Source: Streptomyces sp. NRRL WC-3742 | GTDB lineage: Bacteria > Actinomycetota > Actinomycetes > Streptomycetales > Streptomycetaceae | Assembly: GCF_000720635.1 (NCBI RefSeq) | Contig: NZ_JOCF01000012.1 | Location: forward strand, 62,001-126,000 | DNA: 64,000 nt | Direction: 5' to 3' | Shown here: piece by piece, positions 33,912-43,862 of the stretch | Layout of the letters: each line of letters begins with the position of its first letter | Numbering within the stretch: the first letter of the stretch is position 1 | Program-made: the position numbers and the translations under genes | The notes under the pieces: model-generated | The model's database searches: none | Seen by the model: only the letters and a program-made list of their open reading frames with translations | Told to the model about the DNA's origin: nothing

Positions 33912-34856
33912 GTGCGTGACTTCCAGGCGCTGTACGAGCTGGATCAGCAGGGCGTGGCCGCGGTGGCCACGGCCAACGCGCAGTTGCGCGACACCGGCGC
34001 GGGCCTCGTGCTGCTGCACCAGTTCGAGGGCTTCATGGACGCGGGGGAGGCCGGCGGCCAGGTGGTGGAGCACCTGCTGGAGACGGGTTCTCCGCAGGTG
34101 GTGGCCCGTTTCGACCACGACCGCCTGGTGGACTACCGGGCCCGGCGTCCCGCGATGGTCTTCGACCGCGACCGCTGGACGTCCTACGACCCGCCGGAGA
34201 TCCTGCTCCAGCTGGTCCACGACGCGGCCGGCGCGCCGTTCCTGCTGCTCACCGGCCCGGAGCCGGACGTCGAGTGGGAGGGCTTCGCCCGGGCGGTGCG
34301 CGAGCTGGTCGAGCGCTTCGAGGTCCGGCTGAGCGTCGACTTCCACGGCATCCCCATGGGCGTGCCGCACACCCGCCCCGTCGGCCTGACGCCGCACGGC
34401 AACCGGCTCGACCTTGCGGCGGGGTACCCCCAGTGGTTCGAGCAGGCGCAGGTGCCCGGCAGCGCCCAGGCCCTGCTGGAGTACCGCCTGGCCGAGGCCG
34501 GGCACGACGTGCTGGGCTTCGCCGTCCACGTCCCGCACTACGTGGCCCGCTCCGCCTACCCGGCGGCGGCCGTGGTGATCCTGGAGGCCGTGCAGTCGGC
34601 CACGGGCCTGGTCCTGCCGGGCGCGGGCCTGCGCGAGCGCGTCGGAGAGGTGTACGCCGACATCGAGGAGCAGCTGGCCCAGGGCGACGGCGAGCTGCGC
34701 TCGGCGATCCGCGGCATGGAGGGCCAGTACGACGCGGTGGCCGGTTCGGAGGGCCGCGAGAGCCTGCTGGCCGAGCCGGTCGACCTGCCCTCGGCGGACG
34801 AACTGGGCCGCCGCTTCGAGGAGTTCCTGGCCGAGCACGAGCGCGGCGCGGAGTAG
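33912..34856 (+). CDS. PAC2-family (proteasome assembly chaperone-like) protein
   Basis: 314 residues from GTG 33912. The PAC2 domain is visible: [88 protein letters not shown] and [15 protein letters not shown]. The C-terminal ~80 residues are helical ([13 protein letters not shown]). Actinobacteria that possess a 20S proteasome commonly encode such proteins, but an assembly role is not demonstrated. Monocistronic, followed by a hairpin. Confidence 0.85.
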   Translation: MRDFQALYELDQQGVAAVATANAQLRDTGAGLVLLHQFEGFMDAGEAGGQVVEHLLETGSPQVVARFDHDRLVDYRARRPAMVFDRDRWTSYDPPEILLQLVHDAAGAPFLLLTGPEPDVEWEGFARAVRELVERFEVRLSVDFHGIPMGVPHTRPVGLTPHGNRLDLAAGYPQWFEQAQVPGSAQALLEYRLAEAGHDVLGFAVHVPHYVARSAYPAAAVVILEAVQSATGLVLPGAGLRERVGEVYADIEEQLAQGDGELRSAIRGMEGQYDAVAGSEGRESLLAEPVDLPSADELGRRFEEFLAEHERGAE

Positions 34857-34899
34857 AACCGGCGGAGTGGAACCGGCGGAGTGGATCCGATCGACGATC

Positions 34900-34930
34900 C
34901 GGGCCCGGCGGGAGTCATCCGCCGGGCCCG
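34900..34930 (+). terminator. hairpin terminator of the PAC2 gene
   Basis: Perfect 12-bp arms CGGGCCCGGCGG / CCGCCGGGCCCG, loop GAGTCAT. A 14-bp direct repeat (AACCGGCGGAGTGG) precedes it at 34858-34885. Confidence 0.7.
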
Positions 34931-35007
34931 TGCGTTGAGCCCTTGGTGCCCGGGGGACGGGCCGCCGCTACGAGCCCGCCCGTGACGCCGACCCTCCCGA
35001 GGACGCC

Positions 35008-35994
35008 ATGCCCAGGACCACCCGCCCGACCGCCGCGCTGACGGCCGGTCTGGCCGTCATGCTCCCGGCCGCCCTGCTGCTGACCGGCTGCACGAGCGGC
35101 GGCTCGGAGGGCGACGGCTTCGCGGGCGCCCTGCCCGCCCGCGAGCACGCGACGCCGACGCCCACCCCGCCGCCCACCTGGCCGTACGTGGCGCTCGGCG
35201 ACTCGTACACGGCCGGGATGAGGATCTCCCCGCAGGTCGGTGAGCCGCGCGGCTGCTCCCGCTCCTCGGTCAACTACCCGTCCCTGGTCGCCAAGGCCCT
35301 CGGGCTGACCGCCGCCCAGTTCCAGGACGTCAGCTGCACCGGCGCCCGCACCGGGGACCTCACCGCCGCCCAGAGGACGGGGGACGGCTCCAACCCGGCC
35401 CAGTTCGAGGCCCTCACCCCGGCGACGCGGCTGGTGACCCTCGGCATCGGCGGCAACGACGCCGGTTTCATGGACGTCGTCACCGAGTGCGCCAAGGACA
35501 ACCTGGTCGACGTGGTGAAGGGCCTCGTCGGGGCGCGCTCCGCCTCGCCCTGCCGCGACCACTTCGCCTCCGACGGCACCGACGAGGTTCAGCGCAAGGT
35601 CGAGGCGGCCGGCGACCGGGTCGGGCAGGCGCTGCAGGAGGTCAAGCGCCGCTCCCCGCAGGCCCGGGTCTTCGTGGTCGGGTACCCCTCGCTGCTGCCC
35701 GCCGACCCGGCGGTCTGCAAGCCGGTGCTCGGCAGCACCGTCACCCCCGGCGACCTGGGCTTCCTCGTGGAGAAGGAGCAGCAGCTCAACGCCATGCTCA
35801 AGAAGCGCGCGGAGGCGGCCGGGGCGGTCTTCGTGGACGCGGCCGCGCCCTCCACCGGGCACGACATGTGCGCGGGGGAGGAGGCCCGCTGGATCGAGCC
35901 GCCGTTCCCGGCCGAGGGCCTGGCGCCCGTCCACCCCAACGCCAAGGGGCAGGAGGCCGTGGCCGCGGTCGTCCTCAAGGCCGTCAAGGGCTGA
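35008..35994 (+). CDS. SGNH/GDSL-type lipase-like lipoprotein
   Basis: 328 residues. The signal peptide ends in lipobox LLTGC (lipidated C27), so it is a membrane-anchored lipoprotein. A Pro/Thr linker precedes the SGNH domain: block I VALGDSYTAG with the catalytic Ser, block III GIGGNDAGF with Gly and Asn, and block V PVHPNAKGQ with His. Six cysteines suggest the three disulphides of Streptomyces secreted lipases. Substrate probably an ester lipid. It is located upstream of dgt but transcribed separately. Confidence 0.88.
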   Translation: MPRTTRPTAALTAGLAVMLPAALLLTGCTSGGSEGDGFAGALPAREHATPTPTPPPTWPYVALGDSYTAGMRISPQVGEPRGCSRSSVNYPSLVAKALGLTAAQFQDVSCTGARTGDLTAAQRTGDGSNPAQFEALTPATRLVTLGIGGNDAGFMDVVTECAKDNLVDVVKGLVGARSASPCRDHFASDGTDEVQRKVEAAGDRVGQALQEVKRRSPQARVFVVGYPSLLPADPAVCKPVLGSTVTPGDLGFLVEKEQQLNAMLKKRAEAAGAVFVDAAAPSTGHDMCAGEEARWIEPPFPAEGLAPVHPNAKGQEAVAAVVLKAVKG

Positions 35995-36032
35995 GCCCGG
36001 GGCGGGTTACCACCCGGCCACCCGGCCCCCGG

Positions 36033-36214
36033 CTACCGCCCGGCCACCCCCGGCCGGGCCTCGACCCGTTCGACGGCCTCGACGGGTATGCGGTGGAGGT
36101 CCCGCCCCGCTCGACGACCACGTGCAGCGGCTCCAGTCGGGCCTGGGCCCGGGTGCCGCGCAGCACCAGCGGGGGCATCTGCGGCGCGGGCGGTGATGAA
36201 GATCCTTCAGGCAT
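36033..36214 (-). pseudogene. small ORF, possibly frameshifted
   Basis: From ATG 36214 (or ATG 36178) the frame reads PPLVLRGTRAQARLEPLHVV then VERGGTST and continues into low-quality YPSRPSNGSRPGRG to a stop at 35984. A +1 shift around 36095 instead gives RIPVEAVERVEARPGVAGR and a stop at 36033, which looks much more like a natural protein continuation. I suspect a frameshift, natural or from assembly. The family is not certain. Confidence 0.35.
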
Positions 36215-36329
36215 GGCCGCAGGCTAGTGCCGCCGAGGGGCGTATGGGGGAGGGTTCACGCTCCCGTCCACGCCCCTTCGTGCGCGGCTCACCCCGCGTG
36301 TCGGGGGCGCGGCGTACCGTGAGACGCAT

Positions 36330-37637
36330 ATGGACGACACCGCGCACCGCCTCGCCGCCCCGATCCCGTACGACCACGCCGCCGAGGCCCGCTGGGTCCC
36401 CGAACCGGACAAGCGCCCCGGCCGTACGGCGTTCCAGCGCGACCGCGCCCGGGTGCTGCACTCGGCGGCGCTGCGGCGCCTGGCCGGTACCACGCAGGTC
36501 GTCGCCCCGATGCGCCGCGACTTCCCGCGCACCCGCCTCACCCACTCCCTCGAATGCGCCCAGGTCGGGCGGGAGTTGGGCGCCGCCCTCGGCTGCGACC
36601 CGGACCTGGTGGAGACGGCCTGCCTCGCCCACGACATCGGCCACCCGCCCTTCGGCCACACCGGCGAGGAGGCCCTCGACCAGGCCGCCGAAGCCTGCGG
36701 CGGCTTCGAGGGCAACGCCCAGTCGCTGCGCATCCTCACCCGGCTCGAGCCCAAGCGCTTCGCGCCCCAGGAGGAGCCCACGAGCCGGCTCGCGCCCTGG
36801 CCCGGCCGCGCCGTGGGCCTGAACCTGACCCGCGCCGCCCTGGACGCCGCCACCAAGTACCCGTGGACGCGCGGCTCCCACCCCACCGACCCGGCCTCGC
36901 CCAAGTACGGCGTCTACGCCGACGACCTGCCGGTCTTCCGCTGGCTGCGGGCCGGCTCCCCGCCCGGGCGCAAGTGCTTCGAGGCCACCGTCATGGACTG
37001 GTCCGACGACGTGGCCTACTCCACCCACGACGTCGAGGACGGCCTCCAGGCCGGCCACATCGACCCGGCCGCCCTGCGCAGCCCGGAGGAGCGCGCCGAA
37101 CTGTTCAAGGTCGCCGAGCGCTACGCCCGCGACGCCGAGCCCGAGGAGCTCGCCGCCGCGCTCGACCGGCTGCTCGCCCAGGACTGGTGGCCCGACGCCT
37201 ACGACGGCACCGCCCGCGCCCGCGCCGGGCTCAAGGACCTCACCAGTCAGCTCATCGGCCGCTTCTGCCTGGCCGCCGAGCAGGCCACCCGCGCCCGCTA
37301 CGGCCCCGGCCGGCTCTCCCGCTACACGGCCGAGCTGGTGGTGCCCCGGGGCGTGCGGCTGGAGTGCGCGGTGCTCAAGGCCGTCGCCGTCCGGTACGTG
37401 ATGCAGCGCGACGAGCAGGCGCAGCTGCGGGCCCGCCAGCGGATCGTGATCGCCGAGCTGGCGTACGTACTGACCCAGCGCGCCCCCGAGGGCCTGGACC
37501 CGGTCTTCACGGCGATGTACCACGAGGCGGAGGACGACCGCGCCGCTCTGCGCACCGTCATCGACCAGATCGCGACCCTCACCGACGCCTCCGCCCTGGC
37601 CCTGCACGCCAACCTCGTCGGCTCCGCCTGGACGTAG
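36330..37637 (+). CDS. dgt: deoxyguanosinetriphosphate triphosphohydrolase-like protein
   Basis: 435 residues. HD-domain phosphohydrolase that removes triphosphate from dNTPs. The HD motif residues are seen in [18 protein letters not shown] (H72), [20 protein letters not shown] (H101, D102) and [19 protein letters not shown] (later Asp). [14 protein letters not shown] is the conserved start region. Length is normal for the actinobacterial short form. It lies directly before dnaG on the same strand, a conserved actinobacterial order. Confidence 0.93.
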   Translation: MDDTAHRLAAPIPYDHAAEARWVPEPDKRPGRTAFQRDRARVLHSAALRRLAGTTQVVAPMRRDFPRTRLTHSLECAQVGRELGAALGCDPDLVETACLAHDIGHPPFGHTGEEALDQAAEACGGFEGNAQSLRILTRLEPKRFAPQEEPTSRLAPWPGRAVGLNLTRAALDAATKYPWTRGSHPTDPASPKYGVYADDLPVFRWLRAGSPPGRKCFEATVMDWSDDVAYSTHDVEDGLQAGHIDPAALRSPEERAELFKVAERYARDAEPEELAAALDRLLAQDWWPDAYDGTARARAGLKDLTSQLIGRFCLAAEQATRARYGPGRLSRYTAELVVPRGVRLECAVLKAVAVRYVMQRDEQAQLRARQRIVIAELAYVLTQRAPEGLDPVFTAMYHEAEDDRAALRTVIDQIATLTDASALALHANLVGSAWT

Positions 37638-37688
37638 GCCGTGTCTTTCGGCTCAGGCGGCCCCGGCCGGAAACCCCGGCCGCCCCAG

Positions 37689-37694
37689 TAGACT
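37689..37694 (+). promoter_or_regulatory. -10 box of a probably leaderless dnaG transcript
   Basis: TAGACT followed by 6 nt and GTG 37701, with no ribosome site. Confidence 0.55.
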
Positions 37695-37700
37695 TCCGGG

Positions 37701-39608
37701 GTGGCCGGGCGGATCAGGGACGAAGACGTACAGGCGGTGCGCAGCGCACTGCCGATCGACGCGGTGGTCGGCGACTACGTACAGCTCACCAACGGTGGCG
37801 GTGGCGAGTACAAGGGCGTCTGTCCCTTCCACGACGAGAAGTCCGCCTCCTTCTACGTGAACCCCGCCAAGGGCGTCTTCCACTGCTTCGGCTGCCAGGA
37901 GAACGGCGACACCATCGCCTTCCTGATGAAGATCGAGCACTTCACCTTCGCCGAGGCCGTCGAGCGCATGGCCGCCCAGGCCGGGATCACCCTGCGCTAC
38001 GAGGAGGGCGGCTACAGCCCCCGCCACCAGCAGGGCGAGCGCACCCGCCTGGTCGAGGCCCACAAGGTGGCGTCCGCCTACTACCGGGAGCAGCTGGCCT
38101 CGCCGGAGGCGGAGATCGGGCGCCGCTTCCTGGCCGAGCGCGGTTTCGACGAGGAGGCGGCGACGACCTTCGGCGTCGGCTACGCGCCCGTCGGGTGGGA
38201 GCACCTGGTCCGCTTCCTGCGCGGCAAGGGCTTCACGGACAAGGAGATCCTGCTCGGGGGCCTGGCCTCGCAGGGGCAGCGCGGCGGCCTGATCGACCGC
38301 TTCCGGGGCCGCCTGGTCTGGCCGATCCGCGACATCGCCGGCGAGGTGGTCGGCTTCGGCGCCCGCCGTCTGCGCGAGGACGACAACGGTCCGAAGTACC
38401 TGAACACCCCCGAGACGCCGATCTACAAGAAGTCCCACGTGCTGTACGGCATCGACCTGGCGAAGAAGGAGATCGCCAAGTCGGGCCGCGCGGTGGTGGT
38501 CGAGGGCTACACCGACGTGATGGCCTGCCACCTGGCCGGGGTGACCACGGCGGTGGCGACCTGCGGCACGGCCTTCGCCGAGGACCACATCAAGATCATC
38601 CGTCGGCTGCTGATGGACACCTCCCAGTACCGGGGCGAGACCGTCTTCACCTTCGACGGCGACGCCGCCGGGCAGAAGGCCGCCCTGCGCGCCTTCGAGG
38701 ACGACCAGAAGTTCGCCGCCAAGACCTCCATCGCCGTCAGCCCCGGCGGCATGGACCCCTGCGAACTGCGCCTGGCCCAGGGTGACGAGGCCGTCCGGAA
38801 CCTGATCGACAACCCCGTCCCGCTCTTCGAGTTCGCCCTGACCTCGGCCGTCGCCCGGCACCGCGTGGACACCCCGGAGGGGCGTTCGGCGGCGCTGGAG
38901 GAGGCGGCCCCGATCGTCGCCAAGATCAAGGACCGCTCGATCCAGCACGAGTACGCCGTCCGCCTGGCCGGCATGCTCGGCATCCTCGACGAGCAGTTCG
39001 TCGTCCGCCGGATCTCCCAGCTCGCCCGCTGGGACCGCGAGCGCCAGCAGAACCCCCGGGGCGCCGCCGCCCAGCGCCGCCCCGAGGCCGTCCAGCCGCC
39101 GAGCCCCGCCCAGCCGGCCTTCCGGCTGAACCCGCGCGACGCCGCCCAGTTCGTCGAGCGCGAGCTGCTCAAGCTGGCCCTCCAGCACCCGGACCTGGTC
39201 AGCCCGGCCTTCGACCACTACGGCGAGGACGAGTTCCCGACCCCGCCGTACACCGCCGTGCGCCAGGCCATCGCCAAGGCCGGCGGAGCCGCGTACGGGG
39301 CCACCGTGAAGGACTTCACCACTGCCGTGCGCGAGGCGTGCCCGGACGACCGGGTCCGCTCGCTGGTGACGGAGCTGACCGTGGAGCCCGTCCGCTCCCG
39401 CCGCAAGGCCGACGCGATCTACGCCGGGGAGTTCCTGGTCAAGCTGCGCCTGCTGGCCGTCGACCGCCGCATCGCGGAGGGCCGCGCCTACCTCCAGCGC
39501 CTCGGCCACCGGGCCGACGCGGAGCAGCTGCACGCGGTGCAGACCGAGCTGTGGCAGCTCCAGCAGTACGGCGATCAGCTCAAGAGCAGGGGCTCGGCGG
39601 CTCTCTAG
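37701..39608 (+). CDS. dnaG: DNA primase
   Basis: 635 residues from GTG 37701. Makes RNA primers for replication. The CHC2 zinc finger is CPFHDEKSASFYVNPAKG then FHCFGC. The catalytic core has VVVEGYTDVMACHLAGV, and the TOPRIM aspartates lie in ETVFTFDGDAAGQKAALRA. The DnaB-binding C-terminal domain covers about 470-630 (AQFVERELLKLALQHPDLV). Complete and of normal length. Confidence 0.97.
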   Translation: MAGRIRDEDVQAVRSALPIDAVVGDYVQLTNGGGGEYKGVCPFHDEKSASFYVNPAKGVFHCFGCQENGDTIAFLMKIEHFTFAEAVERMAAQAGITLRYEEGGYSPRHQQGERTRLVEAHKVASAYYREQLASPEAEIGRRFLAERGFDEEAATTFGVGYAPVGWEHLVRFLRGKGFTDKEILLGGLASQGQRGGLIDRFRGRLVWPIRDIAGEVVGFGARRLREDDNGPKYLNTPETPIYKKSHVLYGIDLAKKEIAKSGRAVVVEGYTDVMACHLAGVTTAVATCGTAFAEDHIKIIRRLLMDTSQYRGETVFTFDGDAAGQKAALRAFEDDQKFAAKTSIAVSPGGMDPCELRLAQGDEAVRNLIDNPVPLFEFALTSAVARHRVDTPEGRSAALEEAAPIVAKIKDRSIQHEYAVRLAGMLGILDEQFVVRRISQLARWDRERQQNPRGAAAQRRPEAVQPPSPAQPAFRLNPRDAAQFVERELLKLALQHPDLVSPAFDHYGEDEFPTPPYTAVRQAIAKAGGAAYGATVKDFTTAVREACPDDRVRSLVTELTVEPVRSRRKADAIYAGEFLVKLRLLAVDRRIAEGRAYLQRLGHRADAEQLHAVQTELWQLQQYGDQLKSRGSAAL

Positions 39609-39719
39609 CGCAGAAAGTCGACGCACGAGTCTCGGCCACGGAGTGTGGCGTGGCGCACACTGGTTGGCGCCCCCACCTCCGTACAGCGCGGGTCCGCCAG
39701 AGTCGCGCCCGCCCAGAGG

Positions 39720-40805
39720 ATGCCCGTGGACCGAGGCCCAGCCGCAGCGACCGCCCCCACCGTCACCGCTACCGCCGTACCGGACCCCGTGCTCGAGCCC
39801 GAGCAGGAGCCGGAGTCCGAATCCGACCCGGAATCCGAGTCCGGGCCGGAACCTGAAGACGAACCCCGCGAGCGCGCCGCCGAGGCGGGCGACGGGCCGG
39901 CCGCCGACCTGCTGCGCCAGTACCTGCGCGAGATCGGCCGGGTGCGCCTGCTGACCGCCGCCGAGGAGGTGGAACTGGCCCGCCGCGTCGAGGCGGGCCT
40001 GTTCGCCGAGGAGCGGCTGAACGCCGACCCGCCCCCGCCCGAGCGCCTCGCCCGCGAGCTGGACTCCCTGGTGGTGCTCGGCCGGATCGCCAAGCGCCGC
40101 CTGATCGAGGCGAACCTGCGCCTGGTGGTCTCCGTCGCCAAGCGCTACGTCGGCCGCGGCCTGACCCTGCTGGACCTCGTCCAGGAGGGCAACCTCGGCC
40201 TGATCCGTGCGGTGGAGAAGTTCGACTACGCCCGCGGCTACAAGTTCTCCACGTACGCGACCTGGTGGATCCGCCAGGCGATGAGCCGGGCGCTGGCCGA
40301 CCAGGCCCGCACGATCCGGGTGCCGGTGCACGTGGTCGAGCTGATCAACCGCGTGGTGCGCGTCCAGCGGGGCCTGCTCCAGGAGCGCGGCCTGGAACCC
40401 GCCCCGGCCGACATCGCCGCCGCCCTGGAACTGACCGAGGCGCGGGTGCGCGACCTGCTGAGGCTGGCCCAGGAGCCGATCTCCCTGCACACCCCGGTCG
40501 GCGAGGACGAGGACGTGGCGCTCGGCGACCTGATCGAGGACGCCGACGCCGCCTCACCGGCCGAGTCCGCGACCTTCCTGCTGCTGCGCCAGCACCTGGA
40601 GGCCGTCCTGGACACCCTGGGCGAGCGCGAGCGCCAGGTCGTCCAGCTGCGCTACGGCCTGGACGACGGCCGCCCGCGCACGTTGGAGGAGATCGGCGCC
40701 GTCTTCGGCGTGACCAGGGAGCGGATCCGCCAGATCGAGTCCAAGACCCTGGTCAAGCTCCGCGCCCACGCCTACGCCGAACAGTTGCGCGGCTACCTCG
40801 ACTGA
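39720..40805 (+). CDS. principal-type RNA polymerase sigma factor (HrdD/RpoD-like)
   Basis: 361 residues from ATG 39720 (CAGAGG upstream). The N-terminal ~50 residues are acidic with Pro-Glu-Ser repeats, replacing region 1.1. Region 1.2 is [21 protein letters not shown]; regions 2.1-2.4 include [43 protein letters not shown] and [20 protein letters not shown]; region 4.2 is [22 protein letters not shown]. Group 1/2 sigma-70; the short length and dispensable-type N-terminus suggest a group 2 Hrd paralogue rather than the essential HrdB. Its 3' end overlaps the convergent gene by 13 bp. Confidence 0.88.
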   Translation: MPVDRGPAAATAPTVTATAVPDPVLEPEQEPESESDPESESGPEPEDEPRERAAEAGDGPAADLLRQYLREIGRVRLLTAAEEVELARRVEAGLFAEERLNADPPPPERLARELDSLVVLGRIAKRRLIEANLRLVVSVAKRYVGRGLTLLDLVQEGNLGLIRAVEKFDYARGYKFSTYATWWIRQAMSRALADQARTIRVPVHVVELINRVVRVQRGLLQERGLEPAPADIAAALELTEARVRDLLRLAQEPISLHTPVGEDEDVALGDLIEDADAASPAESATFLLLRQHLEAVLDTLGERERQVVQLRYGLDDGRPRTLEEIGAVFGVTRERIRQIESKTLVKLRAHAYAEQLRGYLD

Positions 40806-42025
40806 GGGCTCGGGGACTCCGAGGCCGGGGCCGCCGGGGTCGTCGGAGCCGCCGGGGCCGTCTCGCCCGGAGCGGCCGGTGTGATCGGCGGGGCCTGGGG
40901 CGCGACGGTGGCCGGAATGGACGGCGTGCCCGGGGTGGCCACGGCGGGCGTGGTGCTCGCCCCCGCGCCCGTGCCCGGGGGAGGGGTGGCCTTGCCGGTC
41001 GGGATCGGCGTGGAGTCCACCACCATGGCCAGGTTGGAGAGGACCAGGGTGCAGTCGTGCCCGGACGGCTGGAAGCCGCAGACCTGGAAGCCGATCGCCG
41101 GGTCCGCCGCGCTCAGCATCGGCGAGTAGTTGTCGTAGCCGTAGTGGATGAGCGCCGTCTCGCTGTCCCCGGTGGTGTCGGTGATCGTCGCGTAGTCCTT
41201 GGGCTCGCCCTCGGTGATCGCCGACCAGGCGGCCTCGCAGATCCGGCTGTAGCGCAGGTAGACGACCACCTTGCCGATGACCGTGGTCGCGAGCGTACGG
41301 GCGTCCCGGCCGCAGCCGGTGTTCTTCGGGTCCTTGTGCGCGCAGCCGAGCGCCTGGCAGGTCGCGACGGTGGGGACGGGCGAGGGCGGGGTGACGGTCG
41401 GGCTGGCGGTCGGCGTCAGTGTGGCCTCGGCGGCGGCCGCCCGGTCGTCCTGCTGACGCCCGACGTTGAGGCCCGCGAGCACCAGCAGGGCCGCCACCGC
41501 GACCGCGGCGGAGACCAGCACCGCCGGGCGCCGCCACCAGGCCGGTACGGGCCCGGGCTCGTCCGCGGAGGGCTCGGCAGCGGGCTCGGCGCCGGGTTCG
41601 GCGTCAGGTGCCGCGACCGGCTCGGCCGCGAGCTGAGCGTCGGCCGCGGCGGAAGCCTCCGCGGGCGCCTTCTCCAGGGAGACCTTGGGCCGCTCCTCCA
41701 CCGTCCGCTGCCACAGCGCCCGCAGCGCGGGACCGTCGCACTCGACCGCCCCGACCAGCGCCTCCAGCGCCTGCTCGGTGATGCTCCGCTTGCCGTTGAG
41801 CCAGCGCTCCCAGGAGGCCCGGCTGTAGTGCGTCCGGGAGGCCAGCTCGGAGAGCGACAGCCCGGCGGCGTCCTTGATGGCCCGGAGTTCCCCGGCCAGG
41901 TCCCTCTCGGGCCCCGACAGCTCCTCGGGCAGGTCCTTCCACGCGGAACTCAATGCGGCCTTCCAAGCTGGGAGTCGGGGAGGGGCGGCGGGGCACGGGC
42001 CGTCCGGGTGTCTCCGCCTCTCCAA
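40793..42025 (-). CDS. membrane-anchored HTH protein with DUF2690 domain
   Basis: 410 residues. Cytosolic XRE-type HTH at about 35-90 ([36 protein letters not shown]), Ala/Glu/Pro linker, one membrane helix at about 168-188 ([19 protein letters not shown]), then an outside domain with [20 protein letters not shown] and [16 protein letters not shown], the DUF2690 cysteine signature, and a Pro/Thr-rich tail. The layout resembles a one-protein transmembrane signalling device. The precise start is uncertain. Ligand and target promoters are unknown. Confidence 0.8.
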   Translation of the reverse strand: MERRRHPDGPCPAAPPRLPAWKAALSSAWKDLPEELSGPERDLAGELRAIKDAAGLSLSELASRTHYSRASWERWLNGKRSITEQALEALVGAVECDGPALRALWQRTVEERPKVSLEKAPAEASAAADAQLAAEPVAAPDAEPGAEPAAEPSADEPGPVPAWWRRPAVLVSAAVAVAALLVLAGLNVGRQQDDRAAAAEATLTPTASPTVTPPSPVPTVATCQALGCAHKDPKNTGCGRDARTLATTVIGKVVVYLRYSRICEAAWSAITEGEPKDYATITDTTGDSETALIHYGYDNYSPMLSAADPAIGFQVCGFQPSGHDCTLVLSNLAMVVDSTPIPTGKATPPPGTGAGASTTPAVATPGTPSIPATVAPQAPPITPAAPGETAPAAPTTPAAPASESPSPQSR

Positions 42026-42353
42026 CCTCTTCGGCCTGCCGTCTCAAACCCCAGGTCCTGGCGCTGAGACGCTCGGAAGTGTCTCACAACCCCCGGAAAC
42101 GCTCGAACATTCACGCGTCTGTCAGGCACAGTTCTCTCACCGGTCCGGTTCGCCGACCGGCCGCGACGTTCGGGAGCCGACCGGTCAGCCGGATTCGGCC
42201 CGATCGCACGTCCCGTTCACCCCCACTCGACCGAGGCAGCCTCGCGGGGGGAGGCTGCCCCGGTCGGAACGGGACGCACGGCGGGGAGGGCGCTTCACCG
42301 CGCCCTCCCCGCCGTGACCACGTTCGTACGCGGCGGACGCAGGTACCGGGCGT
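42026..42353. other. intergenic region with hairpins
   Basis: 328 bp between two leftward genes. It contains GGCAGCCTC (42235) with its complement at 42251, and the long hairpin at 42277-42316. The promoter of the HTH-DUF2690 gene lies at the left. No gene is seen. Confidence 0.5.
42277..42316 (-). terminator. hairpin terminator of the decarboxylase gene
   Basis: Perfect 16-bp arms CACGGCGGGGAGGGCG and complement, loop CTTCACCG, 38 bp beyond the stop. Confidence 0.8.
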
Positions 42354-43757
42354 TCAGTGGTGGAAGCCCGCCCGGGCCGGCACGCCGAGGTCCCTGAGCG
42401 GGACGGGCTGGCGCCGCAGCTCCGGCAGCAGTCGGCCGAGGTCGGCGAGCAGCAGGTCGGCGAGGTCCCGGGAGAAGCCGTTGCGGCAGACGATCCGCAG
42501 CACCGACAGGTCCTCCCGGTGCGGCGGGAACGTGTACGCGGGCACCTGCCAGCCGCGTTCGCGCAGCCGCCGGGAGACGTCGAAGACGTCGAAGGGCATG
42601 TCCTCGGTGGTCGTGAAGGCGAACACGGGGACCTCGTCCCCGCGGGTGAGCAGCCGGAAGCAGCCGAGTTCGCCGATCCGCCCGGCCAGGTACCGCGCGA
42701 CCTCCCGGCTGGCGCCCTGCACGGCCCGGAAGCCCTCCCGGCCCAGGCGCAGGAACACGTAGTACTGGGCGGCCACCTGCGCGCCGGGCCGGGAGAAGTT
42801 CAGCGCGAAGGTCGGCATCTCCCCGCCGAGGTAGTTGACCCGGAAGACCAGTTCCTCGGGCAGTGCCTCCTTGTCCCGCCACAGCGCCCAGCCCACGCCC
42901 GGGTAGACCAGCCCGTACTTGTGGCCCGAGCAATTGATCGAGGCGACCCGGGGCAGCCGGAAGTCCCACACCAGCTCCGGGTCGAGGAAGGGCGCCACCA
43001 TGCCGCCGGAGGCGCCGTCCACGTGTACGGGCACGTCCAGGCCCGTGCGCTCCTGGAAGGCGTCCAGGGCGGCGCAGATGTCCGCGATCGGCTCGTAGGA
43101 GCCGTCGAAGGTGGAGCCGAGCACGCCGACCACACCGATGGTGTTCTCGTCGCACAGGGCGGCGGCCTGTTCGGCGTCGAGGTGGAAGCGCTCGCCGCTC
43201 ATCGGCGCGGTGCGGGCCTCGACCTCCCAGAAGGTGCAGAACTTCTCCCAGCAGACCTGCACGTTGATGCCCATCACCAGGTTGGGCCGGGCCCCGGTCG
43301 CGTAGCGGTCGGGGTTGCGGCGCATCCAGCGGCGCTTGAGGGCCATCCCGGCGAGCATGCAGGCTTCGCTGGAGCCGGTGGTGGAGCAGCCGACGGCGGC
43401 GTCCGGGTCGGGGGCGTGCCACAGGTCGGCGAGGATGGCCACGCAGCGGCGCTCCAGTTCGGCGGTCTGCGGGTACTCGTCCTTGTCGATCATGTTCTTG
43501 TCGAGGCACTCGGTCATCAGCCGGGTGGCCTGCGTCTCCATGGTGGTGGTGACGAAGGTCGCCAGGTTGAGCCGGGCGCTGCCGTCGAGCAGCAGCTCGT
43601 CATGGACGAGCTGGTAGGCGGTGTCGGCGCTGACGGGCCCCTCGCCGAGCCGGTGCAGGGGCGGGGCGAGCTCCATGGCGCCCAGCGGGTCGGAGATGCC
43701 CGTGAACGGGCCGATGCTCAGCCGGCGGTCGTCGCCGGCCCCCTTGTGCAGCGCCAT
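42354..43757 (-). CDS. gadB: glutamate decarboxylase
   Basis: 467 residues, normal for bacterial GAD. PLP-dependent conversion of glutamate to GABA with proton consumption. Signatures: NLATFVTTTMETQATRLM and NMIDKDEYPQTAELERRCV (N-terminal), STTGSSEACMLAGMALKRRW, PVHVDGASGGMVAPFLDPE (Asp of PLP pyridine) and SINCSGHKYGLVYPGVGW with PLP-lysine K280. The C-terminus ends ...PARAGFHH, reminiscent of the pH-sensing His tail of GAD. No antiporter gene (gadC) is adjacent. Confidence 0.95.
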   Translation of the reverse strand: MALHKGAGDDRRLSIGPFTGISDPLGAMELAPPLHRLGEGPVSADTAYQLVHDELLLDGSARLNLATFVTTTMETQATRLMTECLDKNMIDKDEYPQTAELERRCVAILADLWHAPDPDAAVGCSTTGSSEACMLAGMALKRRWMRRNPDRYATGARPNLVMGINVQVCWEKFCTFWEVEARTAPMSGERFHLDAEQAAALCDENTIGVVGVLGSTFDGSYEPIADICAALDAFQERTGLDVPVHVDGASGGMVAPFLDPELVWDFRLPRVASINCSGHKYGLVYPGVGWALWRDKEALPEELVFRVNYLGGEMPTFALNFSRPGAQVAAQYYVFLRLGREGFRAVQGASREVARYLAGRIGELGCFRLLTRGDEVPVFAFTTTEDMPFDVFDVSRRLRERGWQVPAYTFPPHREDLSVLRIVCRNGFSRDLADLLLADLGRLLPELRRQPVPLRDLGVPARAGFHH

Positions 43758-43862
43758 CGCGTCCCGCCGCCCTTCACGCCCGTGGCCCGTCGTCGATGTC
43801 CAGCCCGGTCCACGCTGCCACCGGCGGCGGGGTGACGCATCCTCGCGGGCCCGCCCCGCGGG

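Noticed and set aside
37653..40490. A 945-codon minus-strand frame across dnaG and the sigma gene
   Set aside because: Both plus-strand genes are certain; the opposite frame has no motif and spans two genes and their intergenic region.
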